From: Sva-07 sp963728195
Lineage (GTDB): Bacteria; Actinomycetota; Acidimicrobiia; Acidimicrobiales; Ilumatobacteraceae
DNA: 64,000 nucleotides
Direction: 5' to 3'
Assembly (NCBI GenBank): GCA_963728195.1
Contig: CAVSIX010000003.1
Span: 124,001 to 188,000 of the forward strand
Part shown: in pieces, positions 1-8,011 of the stretch
How the letters are laid out: each line of letters opens with the position of its first letter
Position numbering within the stretch: position 1 is the stretch's first letter
The notes under the pieces: generated by a model
Told to the model about the DNA's origin: nothing
Databases searched by the model: none
What the model saw: the letters and a program-made list of their open reading frames with translations, nothing else
Program-made: the position numbers and the translations under genes

Positions 1-801
1 GGCATGCGCGACACCACCGACGAGGCACGCAACGTCACGATCCGGCCGGTGCGGTTGACGATCGACGTCGACGAGCCACCGGCGTCGGCGTCGGATGCGT
101 ACCTGCGCCTGCACATGCTCTCACACCGACTTGCGGCGCCTCGTACGATCAACGTCGAGGGGATCTTCGCAGCGTTGAACAATGTGGCGTGGACGAGCAT
201 CGGCCCCGTCGCCGTGTCGGAGATCGACGACGTCCGCATGCGGCTGCGCAAGGACGGCCGCGTGATCTCGGTGCACGGGCTCGACAAGTTCCCGCGGATG
301 ACCGACTACGTGATCCCGGCGGGCGTGCGCATCGCCGACGCCGACCGTGTGCGCCTCGGCGCTCACCTCGGCGAGGGCACCACGGTGATGCACGAGGGGT
401 TCTGCAACTTCAATGCCGGCACGCTCGGCGTGTCGATGGTCGAGGGCCGGATCTCGGCGGGCGTGGTGGTCGGCGACGGCAGCGACATCGGCGGCGGCTC
501 GTCGATCATGGGGACGCTGTCGGGCGGCGGCACCGAGCAGATCACGATCGGAGAACGGTGCCTGCTCGGCGCGAACGCGGGCATCGGCATCAGCCTGGGC
601 GACGACTGTGTGGTCGAGGCGGGTCTGTACGTGACCGCCAGCACGCCCGTGCTCACGCCACAGGGCGTCGTCAAGGCACGCGAGCTGTCGGGCCAGGACC
701 GGATGATGTTCTTCCGCGACGGCCAGAGCGGCAAGGTCGTCGCCCGCGCCCGTCTGGGCGGCTGGGGCACCCTCAACGAGGACCTCCACACCAACCAGTG
801 A
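1..801 (+). CDS. dapD: 2,3,4,5-tetrahydropyridine-2,6-dicarboxylate N-succinyltransferase (DapD), 5' end outside the window
   Basis: This enzyme succinylates tetrahydrodipicolinate using succinyl-CoA in the diaminopimelate/lysine pathway and acts as a cytoplasmic trimer. About 266 residues are readable. The frame is open at the first base, and actinobacterial DapD proteins are about 300-320 residues, so roughly 50 N-terminal residues probably lie upstream; the ATG at position 4 is unlikely to be the real start. The central part carries the left-handed beta-helix typical of the family, with GEGTTVMHEGFCNFNAG, SIMGTLSGGG and GERCLLGANAGIGISLGDD. The C-terminus after the helix is complete. The next gene begins after a palindromic repeat that fills the gap, so co-transcription cannot be judged. 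The family assignment is firm. Confidence 0.93.
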   Translation, partial: GMRDTTDEARNVTIRPVRLTIDVDEPPASASDAYLRLHMLSHRLAAPRTINVEGIFAALNNVAWTSIGPVAVSEIDDVRMRLRKDGRVISVHGLDKFPRMTDYVIPAGVRIADADRVRLGAHLGEGTTVMHEGFCNFNAGTLGVSMVEGRISAGVVVGDGSDIGGGSSIMGTLSGGGTEQITIGERCLLGANAGIGISLGDDCVVEAGLYVTASTPVLTPQGVVKARELSGQDRMMFFRDGQSGKVVARARLGGWGTLNEDLHTNQ

Positions 802-803
802 CC

Positions 804-906
804 GTTACGCCAGGGGTCAGACCCCAGGCGTGACGATCCCGCAACCAGCAGCTGGAGACACCAGCGGAACCTGGTGTCACACCTGGGGTCTGACCCCTGG
901 CGTAAC
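804..906. repeat. Family A palindromic repeat, inverted doublet (REPIN-like)
   Basis: Two 31-bp copies of a near-palindrome, at 804-834 and 876-906, face each other across 41 bp. Each has the core GGGGTCAGACCCC flanked by GTTACGCC and a GGCGTGAC-type end. They differ at one base when one is reverse-complemented. The pair can fold into a long cruciform and fills the whole gap between dapD and the LigD gene, ending 9 bases before the latter's ATG. Related copies lie at 43022-43051, 43833-43878 and 52994-53063. The arrangement resembles REP doublets mobilised by RAYT transposases, but no such transposase is in the window. Confidence 0.85.
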
Positions 907-915
907 GTTTGCGGG

Positions 916-1959
916 ATGGGGAAGGCCGACGAGTTCGGGGAACCGGTCGAGATCGAGGCCGGCGAGCGCACCGTTGCGATCACCAATCCAGACAAGGTGA
1001 TGTTCCCCTCCGTCGGGCAAGCCAAGGAGCCGCGGACGAAGCTCGACCTGGCCCGCTACTACGTGGCGGTCGGCGATGCGTTGATGCCGACGGTACGCGA
1101 CCGGCCGGTACTGCTCGAGCGCTACCCGAACGGGGTGCGCGAAAAGTCGTTCTTCCAGAAGCGGATCCCCGACTCGGCGCCCGACTGGCTGCAGACGACC
1201 ACGGTGGAGACGATCAACGGCACCGCCTCCCGCGCACTCGTGATCGCCGATCTCGCCCACGTGCTGTGGGCGGTGAACATGGGCGTGCTCGGCCTGCACG
1301 TCTGGCCGTTCCGGGCGTCGACGCCGCAGGATCACGACGAGATGCGCATCGACCTCGACCCCTCCCCCGGCGTCACCTTCGACATGGTCCGCGAATCGGC
1401 GGGGCACGTGCGCGACCTGCTCGCCGAGCTGGACATGATCGGCTTCCCGAAGACGACCGGCAGCAAGGGCATCCACGTCTACGTGCCCGTCGAGCCCGGT
1501 TGGGACTCGTTCGCAGTGCGGGGCGCCGTCGTCGCCCTCGGTCGTGAACTCGCTCGACGCCATCGCGATCTGATCACCGATCAGTGGTGGAAGGAACAGC
1601 GCGGCACGAGGGTGTTCGTCGACTTCAACCAGAACGCACCGCACAAGAACATGTTCGGTGCGTGGGGTGTCCGTCCGCGTGTCGGCGCCCAGGTGTCGAC
1701 GCCGTTTCGCTGGGACGAACTCGACTCGATCGACCCCGAGGCGATGACGATCGACACCGTGCCCGTCCGGCTCGCCGACCAGGGCGATCCGTGGGACCTG
1801 ATGAGCGAAGTGGACGTGTCGATCGCGCCCCTGGTCGAGCGGTTCGCAGCCGACCTCGCCGACGGGATCCCGGATGCCCCGTGGCCGCCCGTGTATCCGA
1901 AGATGCCGAACGAGGCACCACGGGTGCAGCCGAGCCGCGCCCGACGCACCGCGGACTGA
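916..1959 (+). CDS. ligD: Stand-alone LigD-type polymerase/primase domain (NHEJ)
   Basis: This is a 347-residue archaeo-eukaryotic primase-type polymerase like the PolDom of LigD, which fills gaps and adds ribonucleotides during non-homologous end joining. The metal-binding carboxylates are visible as RIDLDP near residue 150, with a further Asp in VFVDFNQN near residue 236; TGSKGIHVYVP is the conserved nucleotide-binding segment. No ligase or nuclease domain is attached, so it is the split form common in actinobacteria. An upstream in-frame ATG at 874 would lie in and just ahead of the family A repeat and would add 14 repeat-encoded residues, so the ATG at 916 was chosen. No Ku or ligase gene lies nearby. 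Confidence 0.9.
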   Translation: MGKADEFGEPVEIEAGERTVAITNPDKVMFPSVGQAKEPRTKLDLARYYVAVGDALMPTVRDRPVLLERYPNGVREKSFFQKRIPDSAPDWLQTTTVETINGTASRALVIADLAHVLWAVNMGVLGLHVWPFRASTPQDHDEMRIDLDPSPGVTFDMVRESAGHVRDLLAELDMIGFPKTTGSKGIHVYVPVEPGWDSFAVRGAVVALGRELARRHRDLITDQWWKEQRGTRVFVDFNQNAPHKNMFGAWGVRPRVGAQVSTPFRWDELDSIDPEAMTIDTVPVRLADQGDPWDLMSEVDVSIAPLVERFAADLADGIPDAPWPPVYPKMPNEAPRVQPSRARRTAD

Positions 1960-1983
1960 CCGCCGCCGTCCGGCTGCGGTCAG
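1956..1983. terminator. Putative bidirectional hairpin between convergent genes
   Basis: A perfect 8-bp inverted repeat, CTGACCGC and GCGGTCAG, spans the stop codons of the convergent LigD and EamA genes. It has no T-tract, so it is a candidate intrinsic terminator in the loose sense used for high-GC actinobacteria. Confidence 0.4.
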
Positions 1984-2912
1984 GCGGCGTTGCGCGGCAC
2001 GCCGGAGGCGCTGCGCCCCACCAGCACGAGCCCGAGCATCACGACGACGACGCCGAGCCAGCCCAGCGCCGGAATCGATTCGTCGAGCACCACGGCTGCC
2101 AGCAGCGCGGCCGTGAGCGGCTCGGCGAGCACCAGCGTCACGGCCGTCGCCGACGTCAGGCGCCGGAGCCCGAACCCGAACAGCACGTAGGCCAGGCCGG
2201 TTGCGACGACGCCGAGGTACAGCGCCATCGTCAGCCCGGCGGCGGTGGCCAGCCACGCCATCGATTCCGACAGCGACAGCCCGAGCACCGCGACTGCGCC
2301 GATCGTGAAGGGGACGGCCAGTGCAGCGGTCGACCCGAGCCCGCGCTCCATCGTCGCCTTCGACGTCACCGAGTAGGTGGCGTATCCGAAGCCCGCTGCC
2401 AGTGCGGCGCCGACGCCGAGCAGATCGACGGTGACACCACCAGCGTGCACGCCGGCGATCAACAGGACGACACCGACCACCGTGACGACGGTGCCACGCA
2501 GCCACGCCGTCGTCGGCGCGACCCGACGGAACTGCCAGTCGAGTGCCGCAGCGAAGAACGGCCCGCTGGCGATGGCCACCACGGTCCCGACCGCCACCCC
2601 GGTGCGATCCACCGCCACGAAGAACATCGGGGTGTAGATCGCCACACCGATTCCGCCGAGTACGAGCAGCCGGAGCAACGGCCGCAGCACCACCGCCGTC
2701 GGAATGGGCTCCCGGCCGCGGCGGGCGACCACGACGATCCACAGCACGATCGATCCGATGGCGACACGAGCTGCGCCGACCGTCAACGAGCTCGCCGCAT
2801 CCGGTCCGAGTTCGCGTGCCGTGCCACTCGTACCGAAGAGCACGGCGGCACCGACGACGGCCCCGATCGCCCGCCCACTCTTGCGAGGGTGAGCAGGGTG
2901 ACGGCCGTACAC
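1980..2912 (-). CDS. EamA/DMT-family membrane transporter
   Basis: This is a predicted ten-helix inner-membrane exporter of the drug/metabolite transporter superfamily, with two EamA repeats; its substrate is unknown. Hydrophobic segments run almost continuously from AIGAVVGAAVLFG to WLGVVVVMLGLVLVG. The terminal motif LAEPLTAALLAAVVLDE is typical of the second EamA repeat. The reading frame extends to 3035, but its first 41 codons are arginine-rich and hydrophilic and run up to the divergent pirin gene. The GTG at 2912 gives 310 residues, the usual length, and was preferred. It converges on LigD and diverges from pirin. Confidence 0.82.
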   Translation of the reverse strand: MYGRHPAHPRKSGRAIGAVVGAAVLFGTSGTARELGPDAASSLTVGAARVAIGSIVLWIVVVARRGREPIPTAVVLRPLLRLLVLGGIGVAIYTPMFFVAVDRTGVAVGTVVAIASGPFFAAALDWQFRRVAPTTAWLRGTVVTVVGVVLLIAGVHAGGVTVDLLGVGAALAAGFGYATYSVTSKATMERGLGSTAALAVPFTIGAVAVLGLSLSESMAWLATAAGLTMALYLGVVATGLAYVLFGFGLRRLTSATAVTLVLAEPLTAALLAAVVLDESIPALGWLGVVVVMLGLVLVGRSASGVPRNAA

Positions 2913-3049
2913 CGGCTCAGTCTGACCCGTCCTGCGGGCGACACCACTCGACACGACTGGAGCACCACTCGTCCACCGTTCCCGCCGACGATGGAATCCG
3001 TGCACGCCAATGACGGAATATAGTTGCGCCCACAACTGTTCGACTTGGC

Positions 3050-3766
3050 ATGACCACGACTTCCGCCATCGACGTCCGGCGAGCGGACGAGCGGCCCCGA
3101 ACCCGGATCGGCTGGCTCGACTCCAAGCACTCGTTCAGCTTCGGCCGCCACTACGACCCGAAGAACACCGGCCACGGACTGCTCCTGGTCAACAACGATG
3201 ACATCGTGCGCGGCGGCTCGGGGTTCGACACCCATCCGCACCGCGACATGGAGATCGTCACCTGGGTGTTGTCGGGCGAGCTGGAACACAAGGACTCCGA
3301 ACGCAACCGCGGAGTCCTGTACCCGGGCCTCGCTCAGCGCATGTCGGCCGGCACCGGCATCTGGCACAGCGAGATGAACAACTCCGGCACCGCCGACGTG
3401 CACTTCGTGCAGATGTGGGTACCACCGGACACCGAATCGATCGATCCCGGCTACGAACAGCTCGACATCAACGCCGAACTCGACAAGGGCGGCCTCGTAC
3501 CGATCGCCTCCGGCAAGGGCCACGACGCTGCGATCACGATCCGCCAAGCGGGAGCAGTGCTCTGGGGTGGGCGCCTCGGAGCCGACGAGACGGTGTCGAT
3601 CCCCGACGATCGACACGCCCACGTGTTCGTCGCCCGAGGATCGGCACGGCTCGATGGTGCCGGCGACCTGTCGAGCGGCGACGCCGTCCGACTCACCGCA
3701 GCGGGATCGCCGGTCCTCGCCGCAGGTCCCGACGGCGCCGAGGTATTGATCTGGGCGACGGCGTGA
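3050..3766 (+). CDS. Pirin family protein (cupin, YhhW-like)
   Basis: This 238-residue bicupin is of the pirin family; bacterial members such as YhhW have quercetin 2,3-dioxygenase activity in vitro, but physiological roles vary. The family signature FDTHPHRDMEIVTWVLSGE lies near residues 59-77 and supplies two metal-binding histidines. A third His and a Glu are in GTGIWHSEMNN near residue 104. The C-terminal half is the shorter second cupin. The ATG at 3050 is the natural start. It is followed 12 bases later by a nitroreductase gene on the same strand, so both may share a transcript. Confidence 0.92.
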   Translation: MTTTSAIDVRRADERPRTRIGWLDSKHSFSFGRHYDPKNTGHGLLLVNNDDIVRGGSGFDTHPHRDMEIVTWVLSGELEHKDSERNRGVLYPGLAQRMSAGTGIWHSEMNNSGTADVHFVQMWVPPDTESIDPGYEQLDINAELDKGGLVPIASGKGHDAAITIRQAGAVLWGGRLGADETVSIPDDRHAHVFVARGSARLDGAGDLSSGDAVRLTAAGSPVLAAGPDGAEVLIWATA

Positions 3767-3778
3767 CATCCTGACGAC

Positions 3779-4366
3779 ATGGCAGCCGAGGACGAGGGCG
3801 AGAGGAGCCGATTCGACGACCTCTCCGAACTGGTGCGCTCGCGACGCACTTCGATGATCGTCGACCAGGGGCGCCAGGTGCCGATCGGAATCATCGAGGA
3901 ACTGTGCGCCCTTGCGACGTGGGCGCCGAACCACAAGAAGACGTGGCCATGGCGGTTCGCCCTGTTCACCGGCCGTGGCCGAGCCCGCCTCGGCGACACG
4001 ATGGCCGACGAGATGGAGCGCATCGACTTCGGCGACGACCCCAAACGTGCGAAGACCAGAACGAAGTACCTCCGGACGCCGGCGACGCTCGTCGTCGGCA
4101 GCGCCGCACACCCCAACGAGATGCTGCACCAGGAGAACCGCGACGCGGTCGCCGCCGGCATTCAGAACCTGTTGCTGGGAGCGACAGCGCTCGGCCTCGC
4201 GAGCTTCTGGTCGACGCCCGCGATCACCCGACCGCCCGCCGTGCTCGAGCTGTGCGGGTTCGCACCCGACGACCGGCTGATCGGCGTGATCTACCTCGGC
4301 TGGGCGACGCAGGAATGCCCGCCCCCCGAGCGCCCGGACGTCTCCATCACCCACGTCAGCGGTTGA
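3779..4366 (+). CDS. Nitroreductase family protein
   Basis: This 195-residue FMN-dependent oxidoreductase-like protein resembles the small nitroreductases related to YdjA/BluB-type folds. Supporting segments are VRSRRTSMI near the N-terminus (FMN phosphate contact), LATWAPNHKKTWPWRF and the C-terminal GVIYLGWATQE. It follows pirin closely on the same strand, which suggests an operon for redox or detoxification functions, although the substrate cannot be deduced. The ATG at 3779 lies directly after the pirin gene. Confidence 0.88.
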   Translation: MAAEDEGERSRFDDLSELVRSRRTSMIVDQGRQVPIGIIEELCALATWAPNHKKTWPWRFALFTGRGRARLGDTMADEMERIDFGDDPKRAKTRTKYLRTPATLVVGSAAHPNEMLHQENRDAVAAGIQNLLLGATALGLASFWSTPAITRPPAVLELCGFAPDDRLIGVIYLGWATQECPPPERPDVSITHVSG

Positions 4367-4404
4367 CGCTTGCGCCGCCCGCTCGGGAGGGCGATGATCA
4401 GAGG

Positions 4405-4668
4405 ATGAAGCTCCTCGCCGTGTCGATGATCGCCGCGGCGTTGGCGGCGGCCACCGGGTGCGGCAGCGACGCCGAGCCCAGCGAGACGACGATCGACGTC
4501 GGGATCGCCAATCCCGCATCGGTGTTCTGCGTCGAGCAGGGTGGCACCGTCGAGATCGTCGACGAGGCCGACGGCCAGGTCGGCTACTGCAACCTGCCCG
4601 ACGGCACCCGCATCGACGAATGGGAGTACTTCGGCTCCCAGAACCCGACGGCGACCACCGCGCCGTGA
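4405..4668 (+). CDS. Small DUF333-type lipoprotein
   Basis: This 87-residue secreted protein starts with a lipoprotein signal peptide (MKLLAVSMIAAALAAATGCG) whose Cys 19-20 region is a lipobox. The mature part has NPASVFCVEQGGT and VGYCNLPDGTRIDEWEYF, the pattern of DUF333 (putative haemolysin-like) domains, including two cysteines that could form a disulphide. A GAGG ribosome-binding site lies directly in front of the ATG at 4405. Its function is unknown. Confidence 0.8.
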   Translation: MKLLAVSMIAAALAAATGCGSDAEPSETTIDVGIANPASVFCVEQGGTVEIVDEADGQVGYCNLPDGTRIDEWEYFGSQNPTATTAP

Positions 4669-4708
4669 GCTTTTCGCCGCGAGGCGGTCTCGCGGCGACA
4701 ATGATCGC

Positions 4709-5323
4709 GTGAACGACGCCGAGCAGCAGACGATCGTGACGCTCGACGTCGAAGGGGTGCTGGTCCCGGAGATCTGGATCGCGGTCGCCGAGCGCACCGG
4801 CATCGAGGGGCTCCGTCGGACCACACGCGACGAGCCCGACTACGACGTGTTGATGCGCTACCGGCTCGGGCTGCTCGACGAGCACCGGTTGACGATGTCG
4901 CTGATCGAGGACGTCATCGCCGGGCTCGAACCACTCGAAGGGGCGTGCGACTTCCTCGACGAACTGCGCGCGGAGACCCAGGTCATCCTCCTGTCGGACA
5001 CCTTCGAGCAGTTCGCGAGGCCGCTGATGCGCCAGCTGGGTTGGCCGACCGTGCTCTGCCACCGCCTCGTCGTCACCGACGATCGCATCGTCGACTACCG
5101 GCTGCGGCAGCCGAACCAGAAACAGCACGCCGTCGAAGCGCTCCGAGCATTGAACTACCGGGTGATCGCTGCCGGCGACAGCTACAACGACACCGCCATG
5201 CTCGGCGCCGCCGACGCCGGCTACCTGTTCCACGCACCGACGAACGTGATCGCTGAATTCCCACAGTTCCGGGCGCTCGACGACTACGACGACCTGCTCA
5301 CCGCGATCCGCTCGCACCGCTGA
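4709..5323 (+). CDS. thrH: Bifunctional phosphoserine phosphatase / homoserine phosphotransferase (ThrH-like)
   Basis: This 204-residue HAD-superfamily enzyme matches ThrH, which dephosphorylates phosphoserine and can transfer the phosphate to homoserine. Motif I here reads TLDVEGVLVPE, where ThrH proteins have a variant of DxDGT with Glu in place of the usual Thr region. Motif II is LLSDTFEQF, the conserved Lys lies in RQPNQKQHA, and motif III is AAGDSYNDTAMLGAA. The GTG at 4709 is chosen because it gives the family length of about 205; the open frame continues upstream through the lipoprotein gene in another frame. Confidence 0.88.
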   Translation: MNDAEQQTIVTLDVEGVLVPEIWIAVAERTGIEGLRRTTRDEPDYDVLMRYRLGLLDEHRLTMSLIEDVIAGLEPLEGACDFLDELRAETQVILLSDTFEQFARPLMRQLGWPTVLCHRLVVTDDRIVDYRLRQPNQKQHAVEALRALNYRVIAAGDSYNDTAMLGAADAGYLFHAPTNVIAEFPQFRALDDYDDLLTAIRSHR

Positions 5324-5386
5324 CTCCGACCCGTTGCCGTTCGGGCCGTTCGCCGGCACTCGTGTCAGGAGGGGACGAATGCCCTG

Positions 5387-8008
5387 GTGCCGGCCAACAG
5401 GCGGGGCGAGATTGGAGTCGTGCCCCAGCTCGCTGCGCCGCTCGTCGGGCTGACGTCGGCGGAGGCCGCGCAACGCCTCCGGGCCGCCGGCGCCAACACG
5501 CTGCCCGAGCCGAGCGGCACGCCGGCGTGGAAACACCTGCTCGGTCAACTCACCCACTTCTTCGCGGCGATGCTGTGGGCGGCGGGAGTGCTGGCGATCG
5601 CAGCCGGGCTCCCCGAGCTGGGGGTGGCGATCTTCGTCGTCATCGTCGTCAACGGTCTCTTCGCGTTCGCCCAGGAGTACCGAGCCGAGCAGGCGGCGCA
5701 GAAGCTCCGCGACCTCCTTCCCCGTCAGGTGGTCGTCGTGCGCGACGGGGCACCACTCGAGATCGACTCCGCCGACGTCGTCCCGGGCGACCTGGTCGTG
5801 CTCACCGACGGTGATCGCGTGGCGGCGGACATGCACTGCATCGAGAGCCACGGCCTGCTCGTCGACACCTCGACGCTCACCGGCGAGAGCGTGCCCGAAT
5901 CGGTCGGCGTCGACGACCCGCTGAGCGCCGGCACGTTCGTCGTCGAGGGCGAGGGTCGCGCCGTCGTCACCGCCACGGGACCGGCCACCGACTTCGCCCG
6001 CATCGCGGTGCTGACCCAGGGCACCGTGCGACCCGATACCCCCTTGACCCGCGAGCTGCATCGCCTCGTCCGCACGATCGCGGCGATCGCTCTCGGGGCC
6101 GGTACCGGGTTCTTCCTGCTGACGTTGGCGCTCGACACCCCACCGTCGGACGGCTTCCTGTTCGCGATTGGCATCACCGTGGCGCTCGTGCCCGAGGGTC
6201 TCCTACCGACGGTGACCCTGTCGCTGGCGATCGGCGCGCAGCGCATGGCCGCGGAACATGCGCTCGTGCGTCGGCTCGAGTCGGTGGAGACGCTCGGCTC
6301 GACCACCTTCATCTGCACCGACAAGACCGGCACGTTGACGCAGAACCGGATGCGCGTCGTCGACGTCTGGACGCCAGCGGGAAGTGTCCGACGTCATGGT
6401 GTGGGCTACGACCCCGACGGGGAGATCGAGCCGGTCGACTCCGAACTGCTCGAGCGAGTCGCGGAGATCGCTCGCATCGCCCGCGGATGCTCGCACGGGC
6501 GCGCCGTGCGATCCGATGACGGCACCTGGGTGGCCCGCGGCGATCCGATGGAGGCCGCCATCGATGCACTGGCGACGCAACTGATCGACGCGCCGGCTGT
6601 GGAGGATGCCGTCGTCGTGAGGTTCGCGTTCGATCCTCGACGTCGGCGATCGTCGGTCGTGACACGTACCGAGGTGATGGTCAAGGGAGCGCCCGATGCC
6701 GTCCTCGAACGATGCGGACTCGACGAGAGCGCTCGCCGCAGGGCCATGGCTCAGCTCCACCACCTGTCCGAGCGCGGCCTGAGGGTCTTGGCGGTGGCGA
6801 CCCGCCCGTCGACGGGTCCGACTCCGCGAACGGCCGACGACGCAGAGTGCGATCTGGTGCTGCTCGGCCTGCTGGGATTCGAAGATCCCCCTCGGCCCGA
6901 AGCCGGCGACGCACTCGCAGCGTGCCGCGCTGCGGGCATCCGCGTGGCCATGATCACCGGCGACAGCGCCCAGACCGCCACGGCGATCGCCGACGAGACC
7001 GGGCTGCGACCGCCGGACGGGATGGTCCTCGTCGGAGACGACCTACCCGACGACGAGCAGTTGCTCGGCGCACTCGTCGACCGCGACGGGGTGGTGATCG
7101 CGCGCGTGACGCCCGAGGACAAGCTGCGGATCGCTCGGGCGCTGCGCGCCCGCGGACATGTCATCGCCATGACAGGTGACGGCGTCAACGACGGACCGGC
7201 GCTGCGCGAAGCCGACATCGGCATCGCGATGGGAGCGAGCGGCAGCGACGTCGCCCGCGAGGCGGCCGACCTGGTGTTGCTCGACGACAACTTCGCCACG
7301 ATCGTCGCTGCCGTCAAACAGGGACGAGCGACGTTCGCCAACGCCCGCCGTTTCCTGACCTATCACCTGACCGACAACGTCGCCGAGCTCACACCGTTCG
7401 CCATCTGGGCGTTGTCGGGTGGACGTTTCCCACTCGCACTCGGCGTCCTGCAGGTCCTGGCACTCGACATCGGCACCGACACGCTGTCGGCGGCGGCGCT
7501 GGGCAGCGAACCGGCCGCCCCGCACGTGATGACTCAGCCGCCGAGTTCAGGGCGCCTGCTGAATCGAACGGTGGCCCGCCGCGCGTTCGGATTCCTCGGG
7601 CCGACGGAGGCGGTCTTCGAGATGACGGCGTTCGTTGCCGCTCTCTGGGTGGCCGGGTGGCGCTTCGGCGACGCCTTCCCCGCAGGCCCCACGCTGTACG
7701 CCGCGTCGGGCGCAGCGTTCCTCACGGTCGTCGCCGCCCAATCGGCGAACGCCTTCGCGTGTCGCAGTGAGCTGCGCCCCGCCTGGGAGCTCGGCTGGTT
7801 CACCAACCGGTTCCTGGTCGCCTCGGTGCTGATCGAGTTGGCGTTCGCCTTCGCCGTGATCGCCCTTCCCGCCGCAGCCGACCTGCTCGACCAGCGTTGG
7901 CCACCCGCCCAGGCGTGGGTCGTGATCCTGGCATCGGTGCCCGCCGTCCTGCTCGTGGACGCTGGATGGAAGCGAGCGGTCCGCAGCTCGCGCGACGTCG
8001 CGGTATGA
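5387..8008 (+). CDS. P-type cation-transporting ATPase (P2 type, Ca2+/Na+/K+-like)
   Basis: This 873-residue membrane pump couples ATP hydrolysis to cation transport. It has the N-terminal cation-ATPase domain, the actuator motif STLTGESVPE, the transmembrane-4 motif VALVPEGLLP typical of P2 pumps, and the phosphorylation site CTDKTGTLTQNRM with the acceptor Asp at residue 312. The nucleotide-binding motif is MVKGAPDAVLE and the hinge is MTGDGVNDGPAL. Six C-terminal helices follow. The exact ion is uncertain; the closest types are SERCA/PMR1-like and bacterial Na+/K+-type pumps. A GTG at 5387 lies about 12 bases after AGGAGGGG; a second GTG at 5420 is possible. Confidence 0.9.
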   Translation: MPANRRGEIGVVPQLAAPLVGLTSAEAAQRLRAAGANTLPEPSGTPAWKHLLGQLTHFFAAMLWAAGVLAIAAGLPELGVAIFVVIVVNGLFAFAQEYRAEQAAQKLRDLLPRQVVVVRDGAPLEIDSADVVPGDLVVLTDGDRVAADMHCIESHGLLVDTSTLTGESVPESVGVDDPLSAGTFVVEGEGRAVVTATGPATDFARIAVLTQGTVRPDTPLTRELHRLVRTIAAIALGAGTGFFLLTLALDTPPSDGFLFAIGITVALVPEGLLPTVTLSLAIGAQRMAAEHALVRRLESVETLGSTTFICTDKTGTLTQNRMRVVDVWTPAGSVRRHGVGYDPDGEIEPVDSELLERVAEIARIARGCSHGRAVRSDDGTWVARGDPMEAAIDALATQLIDAPAVEDAVVVRFAFDPRRRRSSVVTRTEVMVKGAPDAVLERCGLDESARRRAMAQLHHLSERGLRVLAVATRPSTGPTPRTADDAECDLVLLGLLGFEDPPRPEAGDALAACRAAGIRVAMITGDSAQTATAIADETGLRPPDGMVLVGDDLPDDEQLLGALVDRDGVVIARVTPEDKLRIARALRARGHVIAMTGDGVNDGPALREADIGIAMGASGSDVAREAADLVLLDDNFATIVAAVKQGRATFANARRFLTYHLTDNVAELTPFAIWALSGGRFPLALGVLQVLALDIGTDTLSAAALGSEPAAPHVMTQPPSSGRLLNRTVARRAFGFLGPTEAVFEMTAFVAALWVAGWRFGDAFPAGPTLYAASGAAFLTVVAAQSANAFACRSELRPAWELGWFTNRFLVASVLIELAFAFAVIALPAAADLLDQRWPPAQAWVVILASVPAVLLVDAGWKRAVRSSRDVAV

Positions 8009-8011
8009 CGG

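Noticed and set aside
877..2742. A 621-codon minus-strand frame opposite LigD and overlapping the EamA gene
   Set aside because: It is arginine- and histidine-rich, shares no domain and is antisense to well-supported genes.
2783..6061. A 1092-codon open frame on the minus strand
   Set aside because: It lies antisense to pirin, nitroreductase, lipoprotein, ThrH and the ATPase gene; its translation is His/Arg/Asp-rich with no recognisable domain, as expected for a high-GC shadow frame.
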